Assembly (NCBI GenBank): GCA_047626155.1
Contig: JBLHRR010000097.1
Span: 1 to 21,235, forward strand
Reading direction: 5' to 3'
Origin: CALGLS01 sp047626155
GTDB taxonomy: Bacteria; Bacteroidota; Bacteroidia; Chitinophagales; Saprospiraceae
Length of the DNA: 21,235 bases
Shown: positions 6,614-14,375 of the stretch, piece after piece
Layout of the letters: every line of letters begins with the position of its first letter
How positions within the stretch are numbered: position 1 is the first letter of the stretch
Program-made: the position numbers and the translations under genes
The notes under the pieces: generated by a model
The model's database searches: none
What the model saw: only the letters and a program-made list of their open reading frames with translations
What the model was told of the DNA's origin: nothing

Positions 6614-7031
6614 TGTTTTGTATCTAGCGTATTTGTAAATGGGGTATATCTCTAAATCTGTATAAAAAGATACGTCACTCATCCCAAAAAAGTTGCCTTT
6701 CAATTGCGAACTAAATGTTTTTTAGAGTAGAGTAGACACATCGATCAGTTCTCTTCTGGCTGTTCATTCTTCTTATCTGACCATTTAGATCATCTATTTG
6801 GCTGAAAGTCTGATCATAGAGCTAATATATTAAATAAAAATGGAAAGTAACGGTGCTTGAAGAACTCAAATAGAAGAGGTATTAATATTTGAGCAATTGC
6901 GATAGAGAAGAGTGAAAAGAATACTCCGATCATTACCAGTTAGATTTTTCGGTAATTCCTGTACTAATAGCAGGCGATTTTTCCTTTGACTGATTATCTT
7001 TGGGTTTTCTCTCTGTTTTTTAAAACCTATT
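6614..7031. other. Divergent intergenic region
   Basis: 418 bp lie between the minus-strand response-regulator start and the plus-strand prenyl synthase start. Apart from the -7-like box at 6995-7002 I see no gene, repeat or strong structure. A 67-codon minus frame at 6866-7069 has no protein-like pattern and overlaps the neighbouring gene. Confidence 0.6.
6995..7002 (+). promoter_or_regulatory. -7 element of the prenyl synthase promoter
   Basis: TATCTTTG matches the Bacteroidota -7 consensus TAnnTTTG exactly and lies 29 bp before the ATG at 7032. No convincing -33 TTTG is found 19 nt upstream. The identical octamer precedes the rpsL operon. Confidence 0.55.
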
Positions 7032-8009
7032 ATGCAGACCTTCAAAGAACTACATCGGCAATTCACCAATTTTCTCCAGACACATCCTTTTGATCGAGAA
7101 CCTATCGGTCTTTACGAACCGGTAGATTATATCATGAATATGAAGGGGAAGCAAATTCGGCCCGTATTATTGTTGATGGCGCACAATCTATACAACGATA
7201 GCGTAGAAAGGGTATTAGCACTAGCTTATGCCATTGAATTGTTCCACAGCTTTAGTTTGCTACATGATGATGTGATGGATCAGGCGGAGGTTCGCCGAGG
7301 TCAACCTACCGTACACATGAAGTATGGCATTAATACCGCAATTTTATCTGGAGATGTAATGCTTATTTATGTCTATAAATTTATAACGGAGTCAGTGCCC
7401 GTCGAATATCTATCGGAAGTGCTACAGATATTCAATAAGGTGGCGATAGAAGTATGCGAAGGCCAACAAATGGATATGGACTTTGAAAATAGGGACGATG
7501 TGTCTATACTTGAATATATTCAGATGATCGGATTGAAAACAGCGGTATTGCTAGCTGGTGCTCTTCAAATTGGAGCCCTCACTGGAGGAGCGAGCAAGGA
7601 AGACGCTACGAATCTTTATAATTTTGGTAAATATATAGGACTTGCCTTCCAGATTCAGGACGATTTCCTTGATACTTTTGGTGATCAGGCTACTTTTGGT
7701 AAAAAGATTGGAGGGGATATTATGCAGAATAAGAAAACCTACCTGTACCTTAAAGCTAAAGAAATGGCAAAGGGAGAAGATCTAAAAATGTTAAATGCAT
7801 ATTATGATGGCTCTTCTCAAAAGGAATCTGTAAAGATACCTGCAGTAACCAAGCTATTCAAAGCATTAGCCGTAGATCAGTATGCTAGTGAACTAAAGGA
7901 GGAATATCAAAAGAAAGCATTTGGATATCTAAAGGCTGTTAGTAGCTCTGAGGAAAGAAAAAAGCCATTGAGGGATCTTGCAAACCGCCTGATGGGGAGG
8001 AAAGTGTAG
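7032..8009 (+). CDS. Trans-isoprenyl diphosphate synthase, likely short-chain (GGPP-type)
   Basis: 325 residues, soluble, of the polyprenyl synthetase family that adds isopentenyl diphosphate to an allylic diphosphate. Visible sites: GKQIRPVL (39-46, diphosphate binding), first Asp-rich motif DDVMD (79-83) followed by RRGQPTVH (88-95), GQQMDM (144-149), K169 and T170, and the second motif FQIQDDFLD (206-214) followed by GDQATFGKKIGGD (217-229) and KKT. The fifth residue before the first motif is aromatic (F74) and the motif has no two-residue insertion, as in type I GGPP synthases, so a C15-C20 product is more likely than a long quinone tail; that is inference. It is monocistronic by position. 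The product could have fed the now broken UbiA enzyme at 1369-1930, or the menaquinone or carotenoid routes. Confidence 0.93.
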   Translation: MQTFKELHRQFTNFLQTHPFDREPIGLYEPVDYIMNMKGKQIRPVLLLMAHNLYNDSVERVLALAYAIELFHSFSLLHDDVMDQAEVRRGQPTVHMKYGINTAILSGDVMLIYVYKFITESVPVEYLSEVLQIFNKVAIEVCEGQQMDMDFENRDDVSILEYIQMIGLKTAVLLAGALQIGALTGGASKEDATNLYNFGKYIGLAFQIQDDFLDTFGDQATFGKKIGGDIMQNKKTYLYLKAKEMAKGEDLKMLNAYYDGSSQKESVKIPAVTKLFKALAVDQYASELKEEYQKKAFGYLKAVSSSEERKKPLRDLANRLMGRKV

Positions 8010-8098
8010 TTTCATCTAAAAGGTATACTGAATGGATAGAGGGACGGCTTATCTTAATCGTAAGCGAGGAGGTAGAAAGGAAAGAATTGCCTGGTGCT

Positions 8099-8133
8099 AA
8101 AAAAAGGAGCAACCACCGAAGCGGTTACCCCTC
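8099..8133 (-). terminator. Terminator downstream of the GNAT gene
   Basis: On the minus strand a 13-bp stem (8121-8133 with 8104-8116, some G-U pairs) closes a UUCG tetraloop (plus CGAA 8117-8120); its 3' base overlaps a T7 run (plus A8099-8105). It points away from the GNAT gene and lies about 130 bp past its stop, so the mRNA would have a long 3' UTR. On the plus strand no T-run follows it. Confidence 0.8.
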
Positions 8134-8264
8134 ACACTATGAAACACTATATCTTAAATTTCTTTTATTTAGTTTTATATAGAAACAGTGTAATTCTGGG
8201 CTAAAATTATAGAATAATTTTAATTCAGCCAAATATTTCGATAAAGTTTATGTGTTTATTGCTC

Positions 8265-8738
8265 TTATAAAGGTGGAGGACTCGTTAAAAAGACCTTGCA
8301 GTTGAACCATTCTTTTTCAATTATAGCCTTGTTTTTACGATAGAAGGCCAACGCCGGTTCGTTCCAGTCTAAAACTTGCCACTTCACCAAGGCTGCTTCT
8401 TTTTTACGGGATTCAGTTATAAAAGCATCGAAAAGCAATTGCCCAACGCCAAACCGACGGTAATCTTCTCTGACAACAAAGTCTTCCAAGTAGATCATTT
8501 TTCCTTTCCAGGTGGAATAAGTCATATAGTATAGCATCATACCAATGACTTCCTCTTGTTGTTCTGCAACCAAGACTTCAAAAATGCCCTCCGTAAAGGC
8601 ATCTTCATAATCTTTTACCCTTGTGCTGACCGCATCTCCTGCATTCTCATAAACGGCTAACTCGATAACTAGGTTATGAACGGCTACCATGTCGGTAATT
8701 TTTCCTTTTCGGATGGCGATCTCAGGTTTTATAAACAT
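8265..8738 (-). CDS. GNAT N-acetyltransferase, SSAT-like
   Basis: 157 residues, one GNAT domain. Motif A reads IYLEDFVVREDYRRFGVG (82-99), which supplies the acetyl-CoA pyrophosphate loop (R/Q-x-x-G-x-G/A form) and closely resembles the spermidine/spermine (diamine) acetyltransferase branch. WQVLDWNEPALAFYRKNKA (120-138) contains the family's usual catalytic Tyr (Y133). The N-terminus IAIRKGKITDMVAVHNLV is the normal first strand and helix. The substrate is likely a polyamine, thialysine or similar primary amine, but this cannot be settled from sequence. It is convergent with the prenyl synthase gene and divergent from rpsL, and no operon partner is present. The start has no SD. Confidence 0.88.
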   Translation of the reverse strand: MFIKPEIAIRKGKITDMVAVHNLVIELAVYENAGDAVSTRVKDYEDAFTEGIFEVLVAEQQEEVIGMMLYYMTYSTWKGKMIYLEDFVVREDYRRFGVGQLLFDAFITESRKKEAALVKWQVLDWNEPALAFYRKNKAIIEKEWFNCKVFLTSPPPL

Positions 8739-8796
8739 ATTTTCAGGTTGTTTAGACTTTGAAACTCTTTATTTAAAGGTAAAAGTAACAAAAGAA

Positions 8797-8825
8797 AGAA
8801 AAAAGGAAACTAATTCCTTTTTTCT
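8797..8825. promoter_or_regulatory. A/T-rich perfect hairpin in the GNAT-rpsL spacer
   Basis: A 12-bp perfect inverted repeat (8797-8808 with 8814-8825, core AAAAAAGGAA/TTCCTTTTTT) has a 5-nt loop and T-rich sequence on both outgoing strands. It sits just upstream of the rpsL -7 element. It could be a weak bidirectional terminator or a protein-binding palindrome. Confidence 0.45.
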
Positions 8826-8849
8826 CTTTTTATTTAATTGAATTAAGTG

Positions 8850-8857
8850 TATCTTTG
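8850..8857 (+). promoter_or_regulatory. -7 element of the str operon promoter
   Basis: TATCTTTG matches TAnnTTTG exactly. The -33 position holds only TTTT. The ATG of rpsL is at 8996, so the leader would be about 130 nt; it contains a small AGCG/CGCT stem around 8940-8956 but no known leader motif that I recognise. Confidence 0.65.
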
Positions 8858-8995
8858 CAAACGCTTTCAAGGTGGGTTAAGAGAATTGACCATTTAGACA
8901 CTTGTAACTCACTAGGAATCAGATATTTAAATTAAGAAAAAGCGTAATTTGCGCTAATTCGGAAAATAAACTAAGGTAATAAAAAACGTCATAAT

Positions 8996-9370
8996 ATGCC
9001 GACTATCAATCAGCTCGTACGGAAAGGCAGGAAAAAAATCGTAATGGCGAGTAAATCTCGTGCATTAGAATCTTGTCCTCAAAAAAGAGGAGTATGTACT
9101 CGTGTTTACACAACTACGCCTAAGAAGCCTAACTCTGCTTTGCGTAAAGTAGCAAAAGTGAGATTGACAAACGGATTAGAGGTTATTGCTTACATTCCTG
9201 GTGAGGGCCACAATCTACAAGAACACTCCATCGTATTGATTAGAGGAGGGAGGGTAAAGGATTTGCCTGGTGTACGTTACACTATAGTGCGTGGTGCTTT
9301 AGATACTGCGGGTGTGGCAGGCCGGTTGGCAAGTCGTTCTAAATATGGTACTAAGCGACCAAAGAAATAA
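8996..9370 (+). CDS. rpsL: 30S ribosomal protein S12
   Basis: 124 residues, the usual length. Decoding-centre protein: PNSALRK after TTTPKK, with K43 at the streptomycin site, and GEGHNLQEHS then RGGRVKDLPGVRY with K88 and D89 (D89 is the residue methylthiolated by RimO where that enzyme exists). The key residues are the wild-type, streptomycin-sensitive forms. It is the first gene of the cluster, behind the promoter at 8850; rpsG follows after 39 bp. Confidence 0.98.
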   Translation: MPTINQLVRKGRKKIVMASKSRALESCPQKRGVCTRVYTTTPKKPNSALRKVAKVRLTNGLEVIAYIPGEGHNLQEHSIVLIRGGRVKDLPGVRYTIVRGALDTAGVAGRLASRSKYGTKRPKK

Positions 9371-9409
9371 TTATTGAATATCATTAAGTAAGTAATAAGT
9401 CATTCTGAT

Positions 9410-9877
9410 ATGCGTAAAAGAAAACCACAAATAAGAATTATCAAGCCAGATCCAAGATTTGGAGATACACTGGTTACACAGTTTGTAAACAACTTGATGT
9501 TGTCTGGCAAGAAGTCAACTGCATTTAGTGTATTTTATAGTGCGATGGATATCGTTAAGGAACGTACTAGCGAGAACGAACACGAAATCTGGAAAAAGGC
9601 GTTGAATAATACAATTCCTCAGGTAGAAGTTCGATCTAAAAGAATCGGGGGTGCTACTTTTCAGATTCCAACAGAAATCAGAGCAAAACGTAAGATTTCT
9701 ATAGGGATGAAGTGGTTGATTAGATTTGCTCGTGCAAGGTCTGGTAAAGGAATCGCAGAAAAAATGGCGGCGGAAATAATTGCAGCAAGTAAGAATGAAG
9801 GAGCCGCTGTAAAGCGTAAAGAAGAAACGCACAAGATGGCAGAATCGAACAGAGCATTCGCACACTTCAAAGTGTAA
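9410..9877 (+). CDS. rpsG: 30S ribosomal protein S7
   Basis: 155 residues. It nucleates assembly of the 30S head by binding the 3' domain of 16S rRNA and lines the E site. The family signature is seen at 70-88 (PQVEVRSKRIGGATFQIP), with the basic N-terminus MRKRKP and the helix IRFARARSGKGIAEKMA (104-120). Normal length; second gene of the str group, 69 bp before fusA. In Escherichia coli S7 represses its own operon; no comparable site could be identified here. Confidence 0.98.
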   Translation: MRKRKPQIRIIKPDPRFGDTLVTQFVNNLMLSGKKSTAFSVFYSAMDIVKERTSENEHEIWKKALNNTIPQVEVRSKRIGGATFQIPTEIRAKRKISIGMKWLIRFARARSGKGIAEKMAAEIIAASKNEGAAVKRKEETHKMAESNRAFAHFKV

Positions 9878-9946
9878 CTAAGAACAAAACGACAACAACT
9901 TTAAATATAATCCTGGTAATTAATAACATCGAACATTTAATAAGTC

Positions 9947-12079
9947 ATGGCAACAGATTTAAAATTCACTAGAAATATCGGAATCGCAGCTCACATTGAT
10001 GCGGGTAAAACTACCACTACTGAGCGCGTACTATATTATACTGGTCTTAGTCATAAGATTGGGGAGGTGCACGATGGTGCAGCTACTATGGATTGGATGG
10101 AGCAGGAGCAGGAGCGTGGTATTACCATTACCTCTGCTGCCACAAAGACAGAATGGAAGTGGATGGATCAGGTTTACCCTATTAATATTATCGATACTCC
10201 TGGCCACGTTGATTTTACCGTAGAGGTAGAGCGTTCATTACGTGTATTAGATGGTACTGTTGCTTTGTTCTGTGCCGTTTCTGGTGTAGAACCACAATCT
10301 GAAACGGTATGGCGTCAAGCTGATCGTTACAAAGTACCTCGTATCGGTTTCGTAAATAAAATGGATCGTACTGGGGCTGATTTCTTGAATGTAGTTAAAG
10401 ATGTTAGAGAGAAGTTAGGTGCAAACGCAATTCCATTACAGATTCCAATCGGGGCAGAAGAAAGTTTCAAAGGAGTTGTTGACTTGTTATCTAATAAAGC
10501 GATGGTGTGGGATGATGAATCTCAAGGAATGACTTTTACTGAAGTTCCAATCCCGGAAGATTTAGTAGAAACTGTTGCTCAATATAGAGGTGAACTGATT
10601 GAGGCGATCGCAGAATATGACGACAAGTTATTAGAAAAATTCTTTGAAGATCCAGACTCTATTTCCATTGAAGAAATGCGTGCGGCTATCCGTTCTGCGG
10701 TTCTTGATATGAGCATTGTACCTATGATGTGTGGTTCTGCCTTCAAAAATAAGGGAGTACAAACATTACTTGATGCAGTATGTGCATTCCTTCCTTCTCC
10801 AGTAGACATCGAAGCAATCGAAGGTATTAATCCTAAAACAGATGAGCCGGTAACTCGTCAGCCATCTGTTGATGAGCCTTTCGCAGCGTTGGCTTTTAAA
10901 ATCGCGACAGATCCTTTCGTAGGACGTCTTTGTTTCTTCCGCGTTTACTCGGGAGCATTGGACTCAGGCTCGTACGTTCTAAATACTCGTTCTGGAAATA
11001 AAGAACGTATTTCTCGTATCTACCAAATGCACGCAAACAAGCAAAACCCAATTTCTCGAGTAGAGGCTGGTGATATTGCAGCAGGTGTTGGTTTCAAAGA
11101 TATTAGAACAGGTGATACACTTTGTGCAGTTGATGCACCAATCGTTCTGGAAAGCATGACTTTCCCTGCTCCAGTAATTGGAGTTGCTGTTGAGCCTAAA
11201 ACACAATCAGATTTAGATAAGATGGGAATGGCTTTGGCTAAATTAGCTGAAGAAGATCCTACCTTTAAAGTACGATACGACGAAGATACTAACCAGACAA
11301 TTATTTCTGGTATGGGTGAATTACACCTTGAAATCATCGTTGACCGCTTGAGAAGAGAGTTCAAAGTAGAATGTAACCAAGGGCAACCAATGGTAACTTA
11401 TAAGGAAGCTTTGACTGCAATGGTTACTCACCGTGAGAAGTTGAAGAAGCAAACGGGTGGATCTGGTTTATTCGCAGATATTCAATTTGATCTTGGTCCT
11501 GCTGACGAAGAATTCCTAGAAAGCGAAGACTTCAAATCTGGTAAAGTTAGATTACAGTTTGTAAATAAGATTACTGGTGGTGCGATCTCTAGAGATTTGA
11601 TTGGACCTGTTGAAAAGGGTTTCAACTCAATGATGGATAACGGTATCCTCGCGGGCTACAATATCGACAGTATGAAAGTACGTTTGTTCGACGGTAGTAT
11701 GCACACAGTGGATTCCAAGCCTATCGCTTTCGAATTGGCTGCAAAGGAAGGTTTCAAAGCTGCAGCAAGTAGGTGTAAGCCCGTATTGTTGGAGCCTATC
11801 ATGAAGCTGGAAGTTATTACCCCTGAAGAATATGTAGGTAATGTAATCGGTGACTTGAACAGAAGAAGAGGAATGACTACTGGACAAGATTCAAGATCAG
11901 GAGGAGCGATTGCAATAGCTGCTGAAGTTCCGTTATCAGAAATGTTCGGGTATGTAACAGCGCTTAGAACGAACACTTCAGGTCGAGCAAACTCAACGAT
12001 GGAATTCTTGAAATTTGCACCAGCTCCTAAAGGAGTATCAGAGTCAGTAATTGAATCGGTTAAAGGAACCGGTAAGTAA
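9947..12079 (+). CDS. fusA: Elongation factor G
   Basis: 710 residues, the full five-domain translocase GTPase. The G domain has AHIDAGKTT (P-loop, 15-23), RGITITSAAT (switch I Thr, 58-67), DTPGH (83-87, catalytic H87) and NKMD (137-140). Domains II to V follow in full, with the conserved GMGELHLEI start of domain III and a complete C-terminal part ending KGTGK. It catalyses GTP-driven tRNA-mRNA translocation and, with RRF, ribosome recycling. Unlike in many bacteria, no tuf gene follows; rpsJ comes next after 66 bp that include a hairpin. Confidence 0.99.
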   Translation: MATDLKFTRNIGIAAHIDAGKTTTTERVLYYTGLSHKIGEVHDGAATMDWMEQEQERGITITSAATKTEWKWMDQVYPINIIDTPGHVDFTVEVERSLRVLDGTVALFCAVSGVEPQSETVWRQADRYKVPRIGFVNKMDRTGADFLNVVKDVREKLGANAIPLQIPIGAEESFKGVVDLLSNKAMVWDDESQGMTFTEVPIPEDLVETVAQYRGELIEAIAEYDDKLLEKFFEDPDSISIEEMRAAIRSAVLDMSIVPMMCGSAFKNKGVQTLLDAVCAFLPSPVDIEAIEGINPKTDEPVTRQPSVDEPFAALAFKIATDPFVGRLCFFRVYSGALDSGSYVLNTRSGNKERISRIYQMHANKQNPISRVEAGDIAAGVGFKDIRTGDTLCAVDAPIVLESMTFPAPVIGVAVEPKTQSDLDKMGMALAKLAEEDPTFKVRYDEDTNQTIISGMGELHLEIIVDRLRREFKVECNQGQPMVTYKEALTAMVTHREKLKKQTGGSGLFADIQFDLGPADEEFLESEDFKSGKVRLQFVNKITGGAISRDLIGPVEKGFNSMMDNGILAGYNIDSMKVRLFDGSMHTVDSKPIAFELAAKEGFKAAASRCKPVLLEPIMKLEVITPEEYVGNVIGDLNRRRGMTTGQDSRSGGAIAIAAEVPLSEMFGYVTALRTNTSGRANSTMEFLKFAPAPKGVSESVIESVKGTGK

Positions 12080-12094
12080 AATGGAATTTTAGCA

Positions 12095-12114
12095 GGGGTG
12101 CCTACAGGCACTCT
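12095..12114 (+). promoter_or_regulatory. Hairpin between fusA and rpsJ
   Basis: GGGGTGCC (12095-12102) pairs with GGCACTCT (12107-12114), two G-U pairs and a TACA loop. No T-run follows, so it is more likely a pause, processing or mRNA-stability element than a terminator. Confidence 0.5.
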
Positions 12115-12145
12115 CCTTAATAAATACTTAATTAATTAAGAGGTA

Positions 12146-12454
12146 ATGAATCAGAAAATTAGAATTAAGCTTAGATCTTACGACCATAATTTAGTAGACA
12201 AGTCTACCGAAAAGATTGTAAGAACTGTACGTAACAGCGGTGCTGTTGTAACTGGCCCGATTCCGCTGCCCACCCACAAGAAGATTTTCACTGTCTTGCG
12301 ATCTCCGCACGTCAATAAGAAATCTCGGGAGCAGTTTCAGTTGCGTACGCATAAAAGATTGATCGAAATCTACACACCGACCCAAAAGACGGTGGACGCA
12401 CTCTCCAAGTTGGAATTGCCAAGTGGTGTAGACATACAAGTCAAACTTACCTAG
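12146..12454 (+). CDS. rpsJ: 30S ribosomal protein S10
   Basis: 102 residues, standard length. The protein sits in the 30S head and, as NusE in other bacteria, joins antitermination complexes on rRNA operons. The signature is GPIPLPTHKKIFTVLRSPHV (78 onward in the DNA from 12257) followed by SREQFQLRTHKRLIEI, and the start KIRIKLRSYDHNLVD is typical. It follows fusA directly. A gap of 195 bp to rplC is much longer than the few bases often seen between these two genes. Confidence 0.98.
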   Translation: MNQKIRIKLRSYDHNLVDKSTEKIVRTVRNSGAVVTGPIPLPTHKKIFTVLRSPHVNKKSREQFQLRTHKRLIEIYTPTQKTVDALSKLELPSGVDIQVKLT

Positions 12455-12593
12455 AGTAAGGATCACTCTTTTACTTTTATTGTAGAATAAAGGACGCTTA
12501 AACTTTTCATCAATAGCACAACGCCTTTTCCTTTTTTATGGAAAATCTGATGTGAAGAATAGGCAGTTCATTATAAAATATTTGCGCTAACTG

Positions 12594-12632
12594 AACCGGG
12601 CTAACACAGTCCAGCATTTCGGTTACGTGGAC
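12594..12632 (+). promoter_or_regulatory. Possible H-type pseudoknot before rplC
   Basis: AACCG (12594-12598) can pair with CGGTT (12620-12624), extendable by two G-U pairs. GTCCA (12609-12613), inside that loop, can pair with TGGAC (12628-12632) just beyond it. The two pairings interlock as in an H-type pseudoknot, ending 17 nt before the GTG start of rplC. Stems are only 5 bp, so chance is a real alternative. The rest of the 12455-12649 spacer holds a weak AGTAA/TTACT stem and no clear promoter. Confidence 0.3.
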
Positions 12633-12649
12633 CTAAATATATTATTATC

Positions 12650-13327
12650 GTGAATGGTATAATCGGTAAAAAAATAGGAATGACCAGCATATTTAATGAA
12701 ACAGGCGATAACATCGCTTGTACCGTTATCGAAGCTGGCCCATGTGTTATCACTCAAATTAAAACTAGTGACAGCAAAGATGGTTATGAAGCAGTTCAAC
12801 TTGCTTTTAGTGATGCTAAACTTAGCAGAACGTCTAAAGCCATGCAAGGCCACTTTGAAGCAGCTGGTACGACACCTAAACGTAAATTAGTTGAATTCCG
12901 CGACTTTGATTTCGATCAACTAGTTGCTCCAATCGCTGAGGAAGGTGCAGAGCCAACTCAAGTTGGAGAGAAGACAACAGGAAGTCTTATAAAGGTCGAC
13001 GAAGTATTCGAAGAAGGAGATATCGTTGCTGTAGTTGGAACTTCTAAAGGAAAGGGTTTCCAAGGGGTTGTAAAAAGACACAACTTTAAAGGGGTCAACG
13101 ATGCGACTCACGGTCAGCACAACAGACAAAGAGCTCCTGGTTCTATTGGTGCAGCCTCTTACCCTGCAAAAGTATTCAAGGGAATGAGAATGGGTGGCCG
13201 AATGGGTGGCGATCAAGTCAAGACTAAAAATTTAAGAGTACTTAAGGTACTTCCTGAAAAAAATCTAATCCTTGTGAAAGGGACCGTTCCTGGTCACAAA
13301 GGTGCTTACATAATCATTGAAAAGTAA
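12650..13327 (+). CDS. rplC: 50S ribosomal protein L3
   Basis: 225 residues, slightly longer than the E. coli protein (209). It starts at GTG: the N-terminus NGIIGKKIGMTSIF begins immediately after, and no in-frame ATG exists before the next conserved block, so the start is secure. The peptidyl-transferase-proximal loop is present as HGQHNRQRAPGSIGAASYP and KVFKGMRMGGRMGG. L3 binds 23S rRNA early in assembly. A 195-bp leader precedes it and rplD follows after 5 bp. Confidence 0.98.
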   Translation: MNGIIGKKIGMTSIFNETGDNIACTVIEAGPCVITQIKTSDSKDGYEAVQLAFSDAKLSRTSKAMQGHFEAAGTTPKRKLVEFRDFDFDQLVAPIAEEGAEPTQVGEKTTGSLIKVDEVFEEGDIVAVVGTSKGKGFQGVVKRHNFKGVNDATHGQHNRQRAPGSIGAASYPAKVFKGMRMGGRMGGDQVKTKNLRVLKVLPEKNLILVKGTVPGHKGAYIIIEK

Positions 13328-13332
13328 TTACG

Positions 13333-13962
13333 ATGAAGCTCGATATTCTAAACATAGAAGGTAAAACTACCGGCAAATCAATGGACTTGCCAGATGACAT
13401 CTTTAGCATTGAGCCTAATGAGCATGTAGTATACCTTGCCGTTAAACAATACAATGCGAACCAAAGACAAGGAACGCACTCCGCTAAAGAAAGGGGAGAA
13501 GTAAAAGGATCTACTAGAAAGATCAAAAAACAAAAGGGTACTGGTACTGCCAGAGCCGGTGACATTAAATCGCCTATTTTTAGAGGTGGAGGACGTATTT
13601 TTGGACCTCGTCCAAGAGACTACGGGTTCAAGCTCAACAAAAAGGTAAGTCGCTTAGCTCGTAAATCAGCACTTAGTAACAAAGCTACCCAAGGTAAGAT
13701 TGTAATTGTTGAAGACTTTACTTTCGATACACCTAAAACTGCTGAGTTTAAGAAAGTACTTAAAAACTTGTCTCTCGACAATAGCAAAACAGTTTTTGTT
13801 ACAGGTGACCACGACAAAGTCTTGTACTCTTCTTCTCGAAATGTCAAGAATGCATCTGTAACCAGAGCGCAGGATTTGAATACTTATGAAATAATGAATG
13901 CCAACACTTTGGTACTTGCAGCAAGTGCAGTCGATAAGATCAAACAAACATTTGGCAAATAA
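13333..13962 (+). CDS. rplD: 50S ribosomal protein L4
   Basis: 209 residues. The exit-tunnel loop is present (about 61-100): TRKIKKQKGTGTARAG, then SPIFRGGGRIFGPRPRDY. The C-terminal globular domain ends TLVLAASAVDKIKQTFGK. The loop carries the usual residues of macrolide-sensitive ribosomes (KGTGTAR). In E. coli L4 represses the S10 operon through its leader; whether it acts on the rpsJ-rplC or rpsC-rplP spacers here is open. It lies 5 bp after rplC. Confidence 0.98.
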   Translation: MKLDILNIEGKTTGKSMDLPDDIFSIEPNEHVVYLAVKQYNANQRQGTHSAKERGEVKGSTRKIKKQKGTGTARAGDIKSPIFRGGGRIFGPRPRDYGFKLNKKVSRLARKSALSNKATQGKIVIVEDFTFDTPKTAEFKKVLKNLSLDNSKTVFVTGDHDKVLYSSSRNVKNASVTRAQDLNTYEIMNANTLVLAASAVDKIKQTFGK

Positions 13963-14012
13963 GCTAATACTTAATATCACTCCTTTATAGTGATGTTCAA
14001 AAGCATAAAAAA

Positions 14013-14309
14013 ATGGCAAAGACAATTTTGATTAAACCCTTACTCACAGAAAAATCTGATTTGTTATCTGAAAATTTGAATCAGTTCAGTTTTATCGTGA
14101 ATAAGAAGGCCAACAAACTAGAAATCAAAAGTGCAATCGAGAAGATGTATGGCGTAAACGTCTCTTCCGTAAACACTTTGGTTCAGATAGGTAAAAAGAA
14201 ATCTAGAAATACAAAATCCGGATTGGTGCGTGGTAGTTCTTCTACTTATAAGAAAGCGATTATCACGCTGAGCAATGGAGAAAGTATTGACTTTTTCGGT
14301 GACATCTAA
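14013..14309 (+). CDS. rplW: 50S ribosomal protein L23
   Basis: 98 residues. It sits beside the tunnel exit and docks trigger factor and SRP. The family pattern is clear: ILIKPLLTEKSDLL, the strand QFSFIVNKKANKLEIKSAIE, and MYGVNVSSVNTL. The basic loop GKKKSRNTKSGLVRGSSS replaces the usual K/R-rich tip. The spacer from rplD holds a small stem (ATCACT/AGTGAT, about 13975-13992). rplB follows after 66 bp. Confidence 0.97.
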   Translation: MAKTILIKPLLTEKSDLLSENLNQFSFIVNKKANKLEIKSAIEKMYGVNVSSVNTLVQIGKKKSRNTKSGLVRGSSSTYKKAIITLSNGESIDFFGDI

Positions 14310-14375
14310 TAGGAAACACTAATGTTTCGTCGCCTTAAAGCCTTTTTTAGAATTGAAAAAATAAATGGATAAACC

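Noticed and set aside
6866..7069. 67-codon minus-strand open frame
   Set aside because: It overlaps the start of the prenyl synthase gene and the -7 box, and its residue pattern is not protein-like.
8138..8203. Short 21-codon frame starting MKHYIL after the GNAT terminator
   Set aside because: Too short and too A/T-rich to support as a gene; no ribosome-binding or conservation evidence.
8996..9370. Streptomycin-resistance change in S12
   Set aside because: K43 and K88 are the wild-type residues and the surrounding motifs are unchanged.
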